From: an uncultured Algibacter sp.
Lineage (GTDB): Bacteria > Bacteroidota > Bacteroidia > Flavobacteriales > Flavobacteriaceae
Reading direction: 5' to 3'
Assembly: GCA_947502405.1 (NCBI GenBank)
Contig: CANMZT010000022.1
Coordinates: 1-42,649 of the forward strand
Length of the DNA: 42,649 bases
A program made the position numbers and the translations under genes. Within the stretch, counting starts at the first letter, position 1, and each line of letters starts with the position of its first letter. Below are positions 25,359-32,995 of the stretch, in pieces. The notes beneath the pieces were generated by a model, which did not search any database, was not told the DNA's origin, and worked only from the letters and a program-made list of their open reading frames with translations.

Positions 25359-25820
25359 ATGAAAAATGCCCTATACCTAAGCATTCTAATAGTTTTATTA
25401 CTCATTAGTTGTAATAATTCAAAAAACAAAATCTCGTATACAGTACAAAGTAATATTAAAAAAACCGATAGCATTCACCCAGGAAAAACACTCATGGAAA
25501 CTTACTGCTACGTTTGCCATAACCCAACAACAACAGAAGAAAACAGACTAGCACCACCCATGATAGCCATAAAAAAGCACTACATATCAAACACCACTAC
25601 CAAAGCAAAATTTATATCCAATTTACAAAACTGGATAGCTAATCCAAACCCAGAAGATGCAAAAATGTATGGTGCAGTAAAGCGTTTTGGTGTTATGCAA
25701 AAAATCTCATACCCAAAAGAAAGTATCCAGCAAATTGCCGATTATATCTACGATAATCAAATAGAAGAACCCGTATGGTTCAAAGACCATTACAAGCAAA
25801 GAGGCAAAAACAGAAAATAA
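25359..25820 (+). CDS. Monohaem cytochrome c lipoprotein
   Basis: 153 aa. Lipobox LISC with Cys18, so anchored in the envelope. One haem site CYVCH (C50, C53, H54) and a nearby RLAPPM that may give the distal Met. The C-terminal helix PKESIQQIADYIYDNQI is a typical class I cytochrome c ending. Maturation would need CcsBA (7352). It follows the universal stress gene by 28 bp; partners unknown. Confidence 0.9.
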   Translation: MKNALYLSILIVLLLISCNNSKNKISYTVQSNIKKTDSIHPGKTLMETYCYVCHNPTTTEENRLAPPMIAIKKHYISNTTTKAKFISNLQNWIANPNPEDAKMYGAVKRFGVMQKISYPKESIQQIADYIYDNQIEEPVWFKDHYKQRGKNRK

Positions 25821-25846
25821 ATTGTCCGCTCAAAATGTAACAATTC

Positions 25847-25871
25847 ATACTTATATGCGTCATATAAGTAT
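25847..25871. promoter_or_regulatory. Perfect inverted repeat before the DUF4870 gene
   Basis: ATACTTATATG - CGT - CATATAAGTAT, 11 bp per arm. It ends 20 bases before the DUF4870 ATG. No T-run follows, so it may be an operator or a structured leader rather than a terminator. Confidence 0.4.
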
Positions 25872-25891
25872 CAATCAATACATTAATCATC

Positions 25892-26230
25892 ATGAGACAA
25901 GACAATCAATTATTAGTCATCACACATTTAAGTCAGTTAATAACCTTAATAACAGGTTTCGGTAGTTTATTATTACCGCTTGTGTTATGGCTCACGCAAA
26001 AAGACAAAGTGTATCAAATGGATACCCACGGAAAAAACATCATAAACTTCCAGTTAAGTTTAATCGTGTATTGCCTCATCTGCATTCCGTTAATATTATT
26101 ATTCGGTTTAGGCCTTTTAGGCTTTATCGTTTTAGGTATCATCTCCGTTATATTTCCTATAGTAAATGCTATACGAGCAAGCCGAGGCGAAGCACCAACA
26201 TACCCTTTATCTCTTAATTTTATTAGTTAG
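25892..26230 (+). CDS. DUF4870 membrane protein
   Basis: 112 aa. Three hydrophobic segments (about 10-33, 52-72, 75-97) around the conserved HGKNIINFQLSLIVY motif of DUF4870. The start MRQDNQLLVITHLSQLITLITGFGSLLLPLVLWL matches the family. Function unknown; such proteins are often seen beside transport or envelope genes. Confidence 0.85.
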   Translation: MRQDNQLLVITHLSQLITLITGFGSLLLPLVLWLTQKDKVYQMDTHGKNIINFQLSLIVYCLICIPLILLFGLGLLGFIVLGIISVIFPIVNAIRASRGEAPTYPLSLNFIS

Positions 26231-26296
26231 TGAATTCTCGCGAAAGCGGGCATCTTTTAAGGCTAGTTCCTTATTAGATTTACGAGATAAACCTAA

Positions 26297-26325
26297 GCGC
26301 TCACTATTTTAGTGGGCGTTTTTTT
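26297..26325 (+). terminator. Terminator after DUF4870
   Basis: Stem GCGCTCACT with AGTGGGCGT (two G-T pairs), short loop, then seven T residues. Confidence 0.75.
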
Positions 26326-26340
26326 GTTTTATTAATGTTT

Positions 26341-26446
26341 TGGGCGTTACCCGCAAGGGGTCAGGCTTTCGGCAGTCGCTTTTTTGTGTTGCATAGGTGC
26401 AACAACACAAAAAGAGCTTCAACAAATGCCTCAATCCTTAACGCGG
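26341..26446 (+). repeat. Dispersed repeat family A, copy 4
   Basis: Begins TGGGCGTTACCCGC then AAGGGGTCAGGCTTTCGG and ends CAATCCTTAACGCGG (26432-26446). Its middle is a long hairpin (26378-26416; GTGTTG with CAACAC and flanking A/T arms). It marks the left edge of the accessory region that starts with the fic gene. Confidence 0.8.
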
Positions 26447-26532
26447 ACATGTTTACTAGAGTTTGAGCATTTCAACTATTAGTTTATAATTTCTAGAATG
26501 TTATTTTATGAGAATGTAAAAATTTTGTTTTT

Positions 26533-26568
26533 TTTGTGCCTCATATTTTTAAAAATATGAGGCACAAA
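26533..26568. repeat. 36-bp perfect palindrome 3' of fic
   Basis: Two 18-bp arms meet with no spacer (26533-26550 and 26551-26568): TTTGTGCCTCATATTTTT and its exact complement. The outer TTTGTGxCTCATA is the same motif as the operator half-sites upstream of fic. On RNA it could be a terminator-like hairpin; as DNA it is a very strong candidate protein-binding site. Confidence 0.75.
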
Positions 26569-26570
26569 TA

Positions 26571-26600
26571 ATTTTGTGACTCATAACAAGGTCACAAAAT
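26571..26600. repeat. Second inverted repeat 3' of fic
   Basis: ATTTTGTGAC (26571-26580) and GTCACAAAAT (26591-26600) are perfect inverted repeats separated by 10 bases. Same TTTGTGAC half-site as at 27698-27794. It ends 6 bases from the fic stop codon. Confidence 0.65.
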
Positions 26601-26606
26601 TACTTA

Positions 26607-27698
26607 TTAATCATTTACAATAGATAATAACCTTCTAAAGGCATAAATAGCTGGTCTTCTGCCAGCTCCAGCTTCGGCAATTTCAAGTACATTTTCTTTT
26701 ACCAAAATATCTAAAAGTCGAGTTACACTAGATTTAGGAATGCCTGAATTTCTTGAAAAATAATTAGTAGAAAAAATAGGTTGAATAAAAATAGTATCTA
26801 GACAATGAATAGCATATTGACTATGTGTACTTTCAGTTATTTCTTTCTTAACGGTTTCATATAAGTTAATAATGGCTCTTGTTTTAGTAATATTTTTTTC
26901 TGCTTGTACAATAATGGCATTCATAAAAAACCTGAGCCAATTAGTCCAGATGCCACTATCTGTAATATCTTTTAAAGCATCGTAATATTCCGTTCTATGG
27001 TTTTCTAAGTAATCACTCAAGTAAAAGACAGGTTCGTGAATAATTTTTTTATGATATAAAAACAAGGGTATTAATATTCTACCCATTCTACCATTACCGT
27101 CTAAAAAAGGATGAATAATTTCAAACTGCGCATGCACAATAGCCAATTGTACAATAACATCCAGTTCTTCATGATGCATATAGTTTTCCCAGTTGTTTAA
27201 AGCATCTTTCATTACTGGAACTGCTGGTGGTACAAACCTAGCATTATCTATAGTGGAACCTGGCGCACCTATAAAATTTTGAATACGCCTAAAGTTACCA
27301 GGGTCTGCACTATTACCTCTAACATCTTTCATTAAGGTTTCGTGCATTATACGAATAAGGTTTAAGGTTAGTGGCTTACTTTGCATTTGCTCTCTACCTT
27401 CCCTTAAAGCAATACGATAATTAATAACCTCATAAATATCTCCTTTTTTGTGGTCTTCAACATCTTGGTCGCCCTCATATTCTAATACGTCTCTTAAAGA
27501 AGCTTGTGTACCCTCTATTTTTGAAGACTGCACCGCTTCTTGAGTTCTCAAAGGCGCTAATAACACATCTGGATTAATTACAGATTGTAAAAGTCCATCA
27601 TAACGAGCTATATAACGATTTGCTTTACCCATAAGGTCAATAAGTTTAGACCAATCTATAGCTTCAAGTGGCAAATTATGCGGTAAATAAGGTTCCAT
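26607..27698 (-). CDS. Fic domain protein (AMPylase-like, class II) with C-terminal winged helix
   Basis: 363 aa. The active-site loop HPFLDGNGRMGR (H196-R207) is complete; Fic enzymes transfer AMP or a related group to Tyr/Thr/Ser of a target. An inhibitory helix lies N-terminal to the core, with the class II motif SSKIEG (S58-G63), so the enzyme is self-restrained. Residues 285-363 look like a winged helix-turn-helix (FSTNYFSRNSGIPKSSVTRLLDILVKENVLE), giving a DNA-binding tail. The protein could therefore repress its own gene through the palindromes around it; that is inference. Target unknown. Not paired with a small antitoxin, as expected for class II. Confidence 0.92.
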   Translation of the reverse strand: MEPYLPHNLPLEAIDWSKLIDLMGKANRYIARYDGLLQSVINPDVLLAPLRTQEAVQSSKIEGTQASLRDVLEYEGDQDVEDHKKGDIYEVINYRIALREGREQMQSKPLTLNLIRIMHETLMKDVRGNSADPGNFRRIQNFIGAPGSTIDNARFVPPAVPVMKDALNNWENYMHHEELDVIVQLAIVHAQFEIIHPFLDGNGRMGRILIPLFLYHKKIIHEPVFYLSDYLENHRTEYYDALKDITDSGIWTNWLRFFMNAIIVQAEKNITKTRAIINLYETVKKEITESTHSQYAIHCLDTIFIQPIFSTNYFSRNSGIPKSSVTRLLDILVKENVLEIAEAGAGRRPAIYAFRRLLSIVND

Positions 27699-27794
27699 TT
27701 TGTGACTTATGTATAAGTTATAAAATTATTTGTGACCCAAATATAGCAAAATATGAGTTACAAAACGATTTGTGGTTCATATATGAGTTACAAA
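27698..27794 (-). promoter_or_regulatory. fic promoter inside an array of operator-like palindromes
   Basis: Three imperfect palindromes built from TTTGTGACTCATA-like halves: 27698-27725 (overlapping the start codon), 27729-27764 and 27769-27794. The -7 box TATATTTG (minus strand, 27745-27738) lies in the middle palindrome, between its two arms. Binding there would block the promoter, consistent with autoregulation by the Fic winged helix. The same half-site recurs twice downstream of the gene. Confidence 0.65.
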
Positions 27795-27810
27795 TTTAAA
27801 TGTTAATGTT

Positions 27811-27990
27811 TTGGGCGTTACCCAGAAAAGGGATCAGGTTTGGAGTTTATCCTGAGCGGAGTGGAAGGGTTATATCTTTTTAAAAGTCATTGCGAAGGAG
27901 CAACGACTGTGGCAATCTGCCAAAACCTAGTTACCCACAAATTTATAGTTACCTTGTTTTTAAAAAGGATGCCACTGCAATCCTTAACGC
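27811..27990 (+). repeat. Dispersed repeat family A with nested family B, copy 5
   Basis: Left end TTGGGCGTTACCC (27811), right end GCAATCCTTAACGC (27977-27990). Inside are a CCTGAGCGGAGTGGAAGG block (also at 40489) and a family B unit GTCATTGCGAAGGAG...GGCAATCTG (27886-27919). Same A-B-A order as copies 1 and 7. Confidence 0.8.
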
Positions 27991-28013
27991 AGAAAGCACG
28001 TTACCATTTAAGT

Positions 28014-28298
28014 TTAATTGTAATTAATACGCTCGCGTATCCCACCACTAGCACGATGGATAATTACATCTGCATTATGGCGTTTAGCAATCACTTTGGC
28101 TTTGTTTATAGCTGTACTTTGCTTGCGGTGTTTAGAGGTAATACGCTTGTTACCCTCACGTCTTACAGCCCAACCATCTTCGTAAGGCACAACATGTTGG
28201 TGCCACGTTCTAGATTTTTTATTGGCGCTTTTAAAATAAGCGTCTATAAGGTCTTTTAAAACTTGAATCCAAGAGGTTGGTTTATTGCTTTTTGGCAT
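28014..28298 (-). CDS. DUF2188 domain protein
   Basis: 94 aa. The C-terminal 60 residues are a DUF2188 domain: WHQHVVPYEDGWAVRREGNKRITSKHRKQSTAINKAKVIAKRHNADVIIH, a small double-stranded-RNA-binding-like or YegP-like fold in which the query-like repeat ends in DVIIHRASGGIRERINY. The N-terminal 30 residues are basic. It lies downstream of the restriction enzyme in the same orientation with a 234-bp gap; function unknown. Confidence 0.82.
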   Translation of the reverse strand: MPKSNKPTSWIQVLKDLIDAYFKSANKKSRTWHQHVVPYEDGWAVRREGNKRITSKHRKQSTAINKAKVIAKRHNADVIIHRASGGIRERINYN

Positions 28299-28384
28299 AG
28301 TTTGCTTATCGTAAATCTTATATGTTGCTATTTAATGTGAGTTCGATATATTAATACTGATAGTCAATTATTTAATTTTTAATC

Positions 28385-28468
28385 TTGTCATTCCGAACGA
28401 GGTACGAGGAGGAATCTCACATAAATGAGATATCTCGTCTCTCGTTCCTCGCTCTGTCGATATGACAA
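28385..28468. repeat. Long imperfect hairpin (divergent family B)
   Basis: Outer arms TTGTCAT (28385-28391) and ATGACAA (28462-28468), inner arms ATCTCA/TGAGAT (28414-28419, 28426-28431), with GAGGTACGAGGAG against CTCGTTCCTCGCTC between. It fills the gap between the DUF2188 and restriction enzyme genes and resembles family B in its GTCATTxCGAxxGAGG start. Confidence 0.7.
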
Positions 28469-28532
28469 ACACTTGTTTTTCATGGTATTAAGTGCAAAAT
28501 TTTAAATAATAGTTATATCGAACTTACGTTAT

Positions 28533-31500
28533 CTAACTATTTTCAACAATAGCTATTTCCTCATCCGTTAAGCCATACAACTTATAAACCATTTGGTCTA
28601 TGTCTTTTTCGGTTTGGTTAATTTGGGTTTGTAGGACTTGGGCTTTTTGTTTGTTCTCTTCAAATAACTCTAACCACTCGAACTCATCTTTTTTGGTGAG
28701 TGTTGGTATAGCCTCTAAACCATCTTTAATACGTAATTTGTTATTTGCTTTTATGGCTTTATTCAACTCTTTTATAAACTCACTAAATTCTAATTCTTGC
28801 CAGTTTTGAAGTTTTTTAGTAAGTTTTTCAATTTTATTTTGCTCTTTATAATAAAGGGAAAATAAACTAACAGACTTATTATACTTACTATGTAGATTAA
28901 TTGCTTTATCAACAAAATGCGATAAATAATTTTCTGGAATATTTTTCTTAATAGGTATAGTATCTATTTTATCTCTTCTGAAGTCATAATATCCACCTTG
29001 TAGTGTAGTGCATATATTTTTTAAATAAAAATAAATTAGTTTTGAATTTAATAAACCCAACAAATCTTTACTATCACTTTTTATATAAAAGTTGTTATCT
29101 GACAGGTAATAACCATTTAAATCTAATTGAAAATTACATTGATTATTTGTTCGTGGATAAACAATTTTAACACCTTCAAAATCTTCATAGTAAGCAATGT
29201 TATCTTGTATTTCAAACCACTTATAAGGTCCAGCTTTTCTACCTATTTGTTCACCATTATTGCGAGGTTTTAAAACTTCATAGAAAGGCTCTAAATATTT
29301 AAGAATTGTTGGATATTGATAAATATTAAGACCTCTCCTTGTGAAAAGTAGATAATCATTGTTATTAGATATGTGATATCTTTTTATTGCTGAACCCAAT
29401 AATATGGGTTTGATTAATTCATTCGTTGCTCCTTCGGAAACTAATTGTTCTTTTTTTGATTCATCAAAAATAAACACTTCGTTTTTCCCTGTTAATACAC
29501 CTCTATTTATTTTACCTTCTACAAATTTAGACAAGCTAATAGTATCTATTTTAATTTTTTCAAGTACCTTTTGGTTGTTTAAAGGAACAAAATTCCACGA
29601 TTCATTTGTTAAAGAATCAAATAGTACTTCGACTTTGTTTATTTCAAGAGTATTAATTGGGTCTGTACTGCTTGTTCTTTTGTTTATTTCAGAATACAAA
29701 AAAGATTTTGCTTTATAATTTGGTTTTTTATTCAGCACATAAATGATGGGATAAGCTGTAGCATCAGAAAAAACTGGATAATCATCAAAATCTAATAATA
29801 ATTCTAAATTTGCTTGATTCTTTATAACTTTTCTTATGTTTTTACCATAAGTAGCTTTTAGAAATTTATTTGGCAGAATAAATGAGAATAAGCCTTTTCC
29901 ATTCATTAAACTTATTCCTTTTTCAATAAAATAAGTATATAAATCTGCAACACTATTGTAACATTTATAATGCTTTTCTAAATATGGCTTAATATCCTTA
30001 AAGAGTTCTTGCCTTACATAAGGCGGATTCCCAATCACCACATCAAAACCACCTTTGTATTGTGTAGCAAAAGCTTTTTTTGTTGTGCAACACATGCTAT
30101 CTATAAGGGTTTGTGTTGCTTTGTTGTGTGCTGGTAACTCGTGCTTATTCCTGTTGGTTTGTACGTATTTTATGGTGTTGTATAGCTGCTCTTCTGTGGT
30201 TATTTCTTTTGGCGGGCTGTACTTTTGTTGCCATAGGGGTTTGTTTTTCTTTTTATCAATGGGCTTAAGCCCATTGTAAGTCCCATTGTGTTGCTCATTA
30301 TTATATACAAATGCCGTGCGTCCTTTTATTTTCTGCATAATGGCTGGTATCTCTTCAATATCACACACCAATACCAAATGAATATGGTCTGCACAAATAT
30401 TATACGCCAGCAGGTTTAGATGGTCTTCTTTTACAATTTTAGAAATGGTTTTACTTATTATAAAATCGCTTTCTGGTGTAAAATAAATAACGTTAGGGTA
30501 TGGATTTGTTCCCAAATCTCTACGTTCTCTTACTTTGTATTTTACCATTCTTTTAGACGTTCTGCTGTCATGAATGGCGGTTGTAATATGGTAAGCTTTT
30601 TTGTGCTGTTCTTTAAATACTTTAGGAAACTGCTCTTGCCAGTTAAAGGCTTTATCGCCTGCTACTGCTTTACTATCTATTAGCGAGTTGCCACACTTTA
30701 TATTGGAACTTAAATCGTTTAATTTTCGGCGTGGTTGTGCGGTGCGTAACCAAAGGGAAAGTTTAGCTATTTCTACAGACTCTTCGTTAAGGTCTACGCC
30801 ATAAATATTGTTTTCTAAAATGGTGTTTTCTATGTCTGGGAATTGAAAACCACCACCTAATACTTTGGTTTTTAGCTCGTCTATATAATTATGTTCTTTT
30901 ATTAAAAAGTCTAATGCTTGGTTTAAAAATGCTCCAGAGCCACAAGCTGGGTCACAGATGGTGAGTTGTAATAACCAATCTCTATAAGTATCTAAAACTG
31001 AGACTAATTTTGTAATGGTACTTTTATTACGGTTCTTTCTGCCTTTAAAATACTCTTCTTCTTTAAAGCCTAATTCAGCTTTCTTTTCTTCACACAGTTT
31101 ACCAACTGTATTTTCTACAATGTATTTGGTAATGTATTTTGGTGTGTAGAAAACACCATCTTTTTTACGCTTCGATTTTTGTTTATCGAACTCACCACCT
31201 TCAATTTCGGCATTTACACTTTCAATTTCATTTAATGAATTTTCAAAAATGTGTCCTAATATGTTAACATCTACTTGACTTTCAAAATCATAGGATGCTA
31301 ACTTATAAGTGTGGTTAGACAATAACTCGTCATCTAACTCTAAGCTATCTAACAACGTATCTTCTTTAAATAAACCACCATTATAAGCATAGATTTCGGC
31401 TCTACTGCTTGTGCCTTTACGTCCTTGGTCTAAAAAATTAAAGTATTGCTTAAAGAGATTATACAATGGTCTTTCATCTCCAAAATCTATATCTGCTTTC

Positions 31501-32357
31501 CACTTATCAATTATTTGTATGGTACTGTTTGGTGGTAATAAACCTCTATCTTCTGCGAAGAAGATAAAAAGAAATCTATCAATTAATTTCTGTGATTTTT
31601 TAAATAAGGTAAGCTTTACATTTTTTTCTAGGCGCTGTTCTATATCAATATCTTCTTGAGACTTCTCGACGACGCTCGAAGTGACACCTTCGTTTTTTAA
31701 TCGCTTTGCATTTCGTTTTACTAAATCTCTGTATAATTCTCTTTTAAAGAGTGAGTAATCTTTATAAAACTGTTTTGTAATTTTTTCTTCTTCTACTAAA
31801 GATGCTTCCTTTAGCTTTAAAGGCATATTGTTTAAAATATTATCCTTTTGTAAGCATAAGTAGAATAATTCAAAACGTTCTTTTGTTAATTCAAATAAAT
31901 TAAATGCTTCAAACTCTGTGGCATCATTAATATAGAATCGTAATTTTTCAAAATTAGAAGTGATGACATAAACACACCCTTTTTGATTAGCCTTATAATC
32001 AAACGCTTGTTTGCGTATGCTTTCTAAATCTTTGGTATTTGTACCTTTTAATTCTATAACGCCAATAGCAATGTCGTTATTTAAAATGGCACCATCAGCT
32101 TTACGCGCATTATTTTGGTTTTTATATTCTGCTACAAGGTTAAAATCTGCTTTAGGTTTTAAGGTGTAACCTAAAATATTTACAAATAATTCTGTTAGAA
32201 AAATACCTTGATACTCTTCTTCTTTAGAACTTCTAATATTATCCTGTATGGTAGGGTTTAAAAAATACTTGGTATATTTTTTATAGGCTTTATCTAAAAC
32301 TTGTTGGTCTTGTAATTTTAATTGTTGTTTTAAGACTGATGGTTGATATAAAGCCAT
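28533..32357 (-). CDS. Type IIG restriction-modification enzyme with embedded Y1/HUH transposase domain
   Basis: 1274 aa, one polypeptide that cuts and methylates DNA. Order: N-terminal PD-(D/E)xK nuclease (D88, E102, K104 in ADGAIL...IELKG); helical linker with FFAEDRGLLP near 267 and DGVFYTPKYITKYI (400-413); gamma-class adenine methylase with motif I DPACGSGAFL (469-478) and motif IV NPPY (777-780); C-terminal TaqI/Eco57I-like specificity region to the end. Between FPKVF (577-581) and KGGFDVVIGNPPY lies an extra domain of about 185 residues (582-767). It has AYHITTAIHDSR, HUH motif HIHLVL (H658, H660), LWQQKYSPP and IKYVQTNRNKHEL with candidate catalytic Tyr731, matching REP-associated Y1 transposases. 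The frame is intact throughout. Confidence 0.9.
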   Translation of the reverse strand: MALYQPSVLKQQLKLQDQQVLDKAYKKYTKYFLNPTIQDNIRSSKEEEYQGIFLTELFVNILGYTLKPKADFNLVAEYKNQNNARKADGAILNNDIAIGVIELKGTNTKDLESIRKQAFDYKANQKGCVYVITSNFEKLRFYINDATEFEAFNLFELTKERFELFYLCLQKDNILNNMPLKLKEASLVEEEKITKQFYKDYSLFKRELYRDLVKRNAKRLKNEGVTSSVVEKSQEDIDIEQRLEKNVKLTLFKKSQKLIDRFLFIFFAEDRGLLPPNSTIQIIDKWKADIDFGDERPLYNLFKQYFNFLDQGRKGTSSRAEIYAYNGGLFKEDTLLDSLELDDELLSNHTYKLASYDFESQVDVNILGHIFENSLNEIESVNAEIEGGEFDKQKSKRKKDGVFYTPKYITKYIVENTVGKLCEEKKAELGFKEEEYFKGRKNRNKSTITKLVSVLDTYRDWLLQLTICDPACGSGAFLNQALDFLIKEHNYIDELKTKVLGGGFQFPDIENTILENNIYGVDLNEESVEIAKLSLWLRTAQPRRKLNDLSSNIKCGNSLIDSKAVAGDKAFNWQEQFPKVFKEQHKKAYHITTAIHDSRTSKRMVKYKVRERRDLGTNPYPNVIYFTPESDFIISKTISKIVKEDHLNLLAYNICADHIHLVLVCDIEEIPAIMQKIKGRTAFVYNNEQHNGTYNGLKPIDKKKNKPLWQQKYSPPKEITTEEQLYNTIKYVQTNRNKHELPAHNKATQTLIDSMCCTTKKAFATQYKGGFDVVIGNPPYVRQELFKDIKPYLEKHYKCYNSVADLYTYFIEKGISLMNGKGLFSFILPNKFLKATYGKNIRKVIKNQANLELLLDFDDYPVFSDATAYPIIYVLNKKPNYKAKSFLYSEINKRTSSTDPINTLEINKVEVLFDSLTNESWNFVPLNNQKVLEKIKIDTISLSKFVEGKINRGVLTGKNEVFIFDESKKEQLVSEGATNELIKPILLGSAIKRYHISNNNDYLLFTRRGLNIYQYPTILKYLEPFYEVLKPRNNGEQIGRKAGPYKWFEIQDNIAYYEDFEGVKIVYPRTNNQCNFQLDLNGYYLSDNNFYIKSDSKDLLGLLNSKLIYFYLKNICTTLQGGYYDFRRDKIDTIPIKKNIPENYLSHFVDKAINLHSKYNKSVSLFSLYYKEQNKIEKLTKKLQNWQELEFSEFIKELNKAIKANNKLRIKDGLEAIPTLTKKDEFEWLELFEENKQKAQVLQTQINQTEKDIDQMVYKLYGLTDEEIAIVENS
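30057..30614 (-). mobile_element. Y1/HUH (TnpA_REP-like) domain inserted in the restriction enzyme gene
   Basis: The segment coding residues 582-767 of the type IIG enzyme. It contains the HIH codons at 30378-30386 and Tyr731 at 30165-30167. The flanking enzyme reads through smoothly on both sides: FPKVF before, GGFDVVIGNPPY after. No separate start, stop or terminal repeats are visible, so it behaves as an embedded domain, not a free insertion sequence. Known REP transposases of this family make single-strand cuts in hairpin repeats; activity of this one is unknown. Confidence 0.7.
30258..30277. repeat. Perfect 20-bp palindrome inside the HUH domain
   Basis: CAATGGGCTT followed by its exact complement. 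It encodes YNGLKPI (residues 694-700) in a Lys/Asn-rich loop before LWQQKY that is longer than I expect for the family. It could be a REP-like unit captured in frame. Confidence 0.6.
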
Positions 32358-32555
32358 TTAATAATTTAATTGTTAGCCTTAAAAATATAAATCTTTTTTG
32401 TAGGAATTAGTGATTATAACAAGTAAATTTTAAATGGAATAGCTATTTTGGGTAATTAGGTTGATTTTTAAGTAGGACGGTGATTTATTTGTTTTAATAA
32501 CTTATTAAACTGAATTCTTGAAAATCATATATAATAAATATTTAGAAAAAAGATA

Positions 32556-32563
32556 TACATTTG
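32556..32563 (+). promoter_or_regulatory. -7 box TACATTTG before a 15-codon ORF
   Basis: Exact TAnnTTTG, 16 bases before the ATG at 32580. No TTG at the ideal distance. Confidence 0.4.
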
Positions 32564-32579
32564 TACTATAAAGCATCTT

Positions 32580-32627
32580 ATGGACACCGGCAGTGGTTTA
32601 AAAACTAAGAGAGGGCCACGTAAGTAA
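32580..32627 (+). CDS. Candidate 15-codon peptide or leader
   Basis: ATG to TAA encodes MDTGSGLKTKRGPRK. It stands out as a G+C-rich island in very AT-rich DNA and starts 16 bases after a TAnnTTTG box. GTGG (32592) and GGCCAC (32614) could also pair in RNA. It may be a tiny basic protein, a leader or part of a structured RNA. No longer gene follows it directly. I do not recognise it. Confidence 0.3.
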   Translation: MDTGSGLKTKRGPRK

Positions 32628-32828
32628 GGTGTTTTATTTGTTTTAAAAAAGTATCATACTAAATTCCTAATATCAATTTTAAAATTCAAAATTTCAATAG
32701 CTTTAATGAATACAGGTATTTATTTATACTTTTGTATTGGCTGTTTACGAATGGCCCTGAAACAAAGGGATGCTCTATATACTTGTTATATATCATCTCT
32801 TTACTTTTTTGAAATGAGTTCTACTTTT

Positions 32829-32932
32829 GCGTTAGGGATAGAAACGGCATCCTTTTTTAAGTGTGGGACTATAAACTTGTGGATAACTAGAATTTACAGA
32901 TTGCCACGTCGCTCACGCCTCGCAATGACGCT
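32829..32932 (-). repeat. Partial family A end and family B unit, copy 6
   Basis: GCGTTAGGGATAGAAACGGC (32829-32848), the A right end in minus orientation, then a family B unit CAGATTGCCACGTCGC...TCGCAATGACG (32898-32930). The other A end is missing. Apart from this and the small ORF at 32580, the 640-bp gap holds nothing recognisable. Confidence 0.7.
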
Positions 32933-32995
32933 TAAAATGATATGTTGAATTCAATAATTAAAATAGAAGTGCATGAAATAAAGCATTATTGATTT

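Noticed and set aside
27698-27794. CRISPR-like array upstream of fic
   Set aside because: Repeats are imperfect palindromes without regular spacers; they look like operators, and no cas gene is near.
27840-28259. 139-codon plus-strand frame from a repeat into DUF2188
   Set aside because: Runs through a family A/B repeat and antisense to the DUF2188 gene.
30057-30614. A stand-alone insertion sequence in the restriction gene
   Set aside because: No terminal ends, start or stop; reading frame continuous, so it is a domain of the enzyme, not a separate gene.
32706-32948. 80-codon frame upstream of parE
   Set aside because: Composed largely of family A and B repeat DNA; no recognisable protein.
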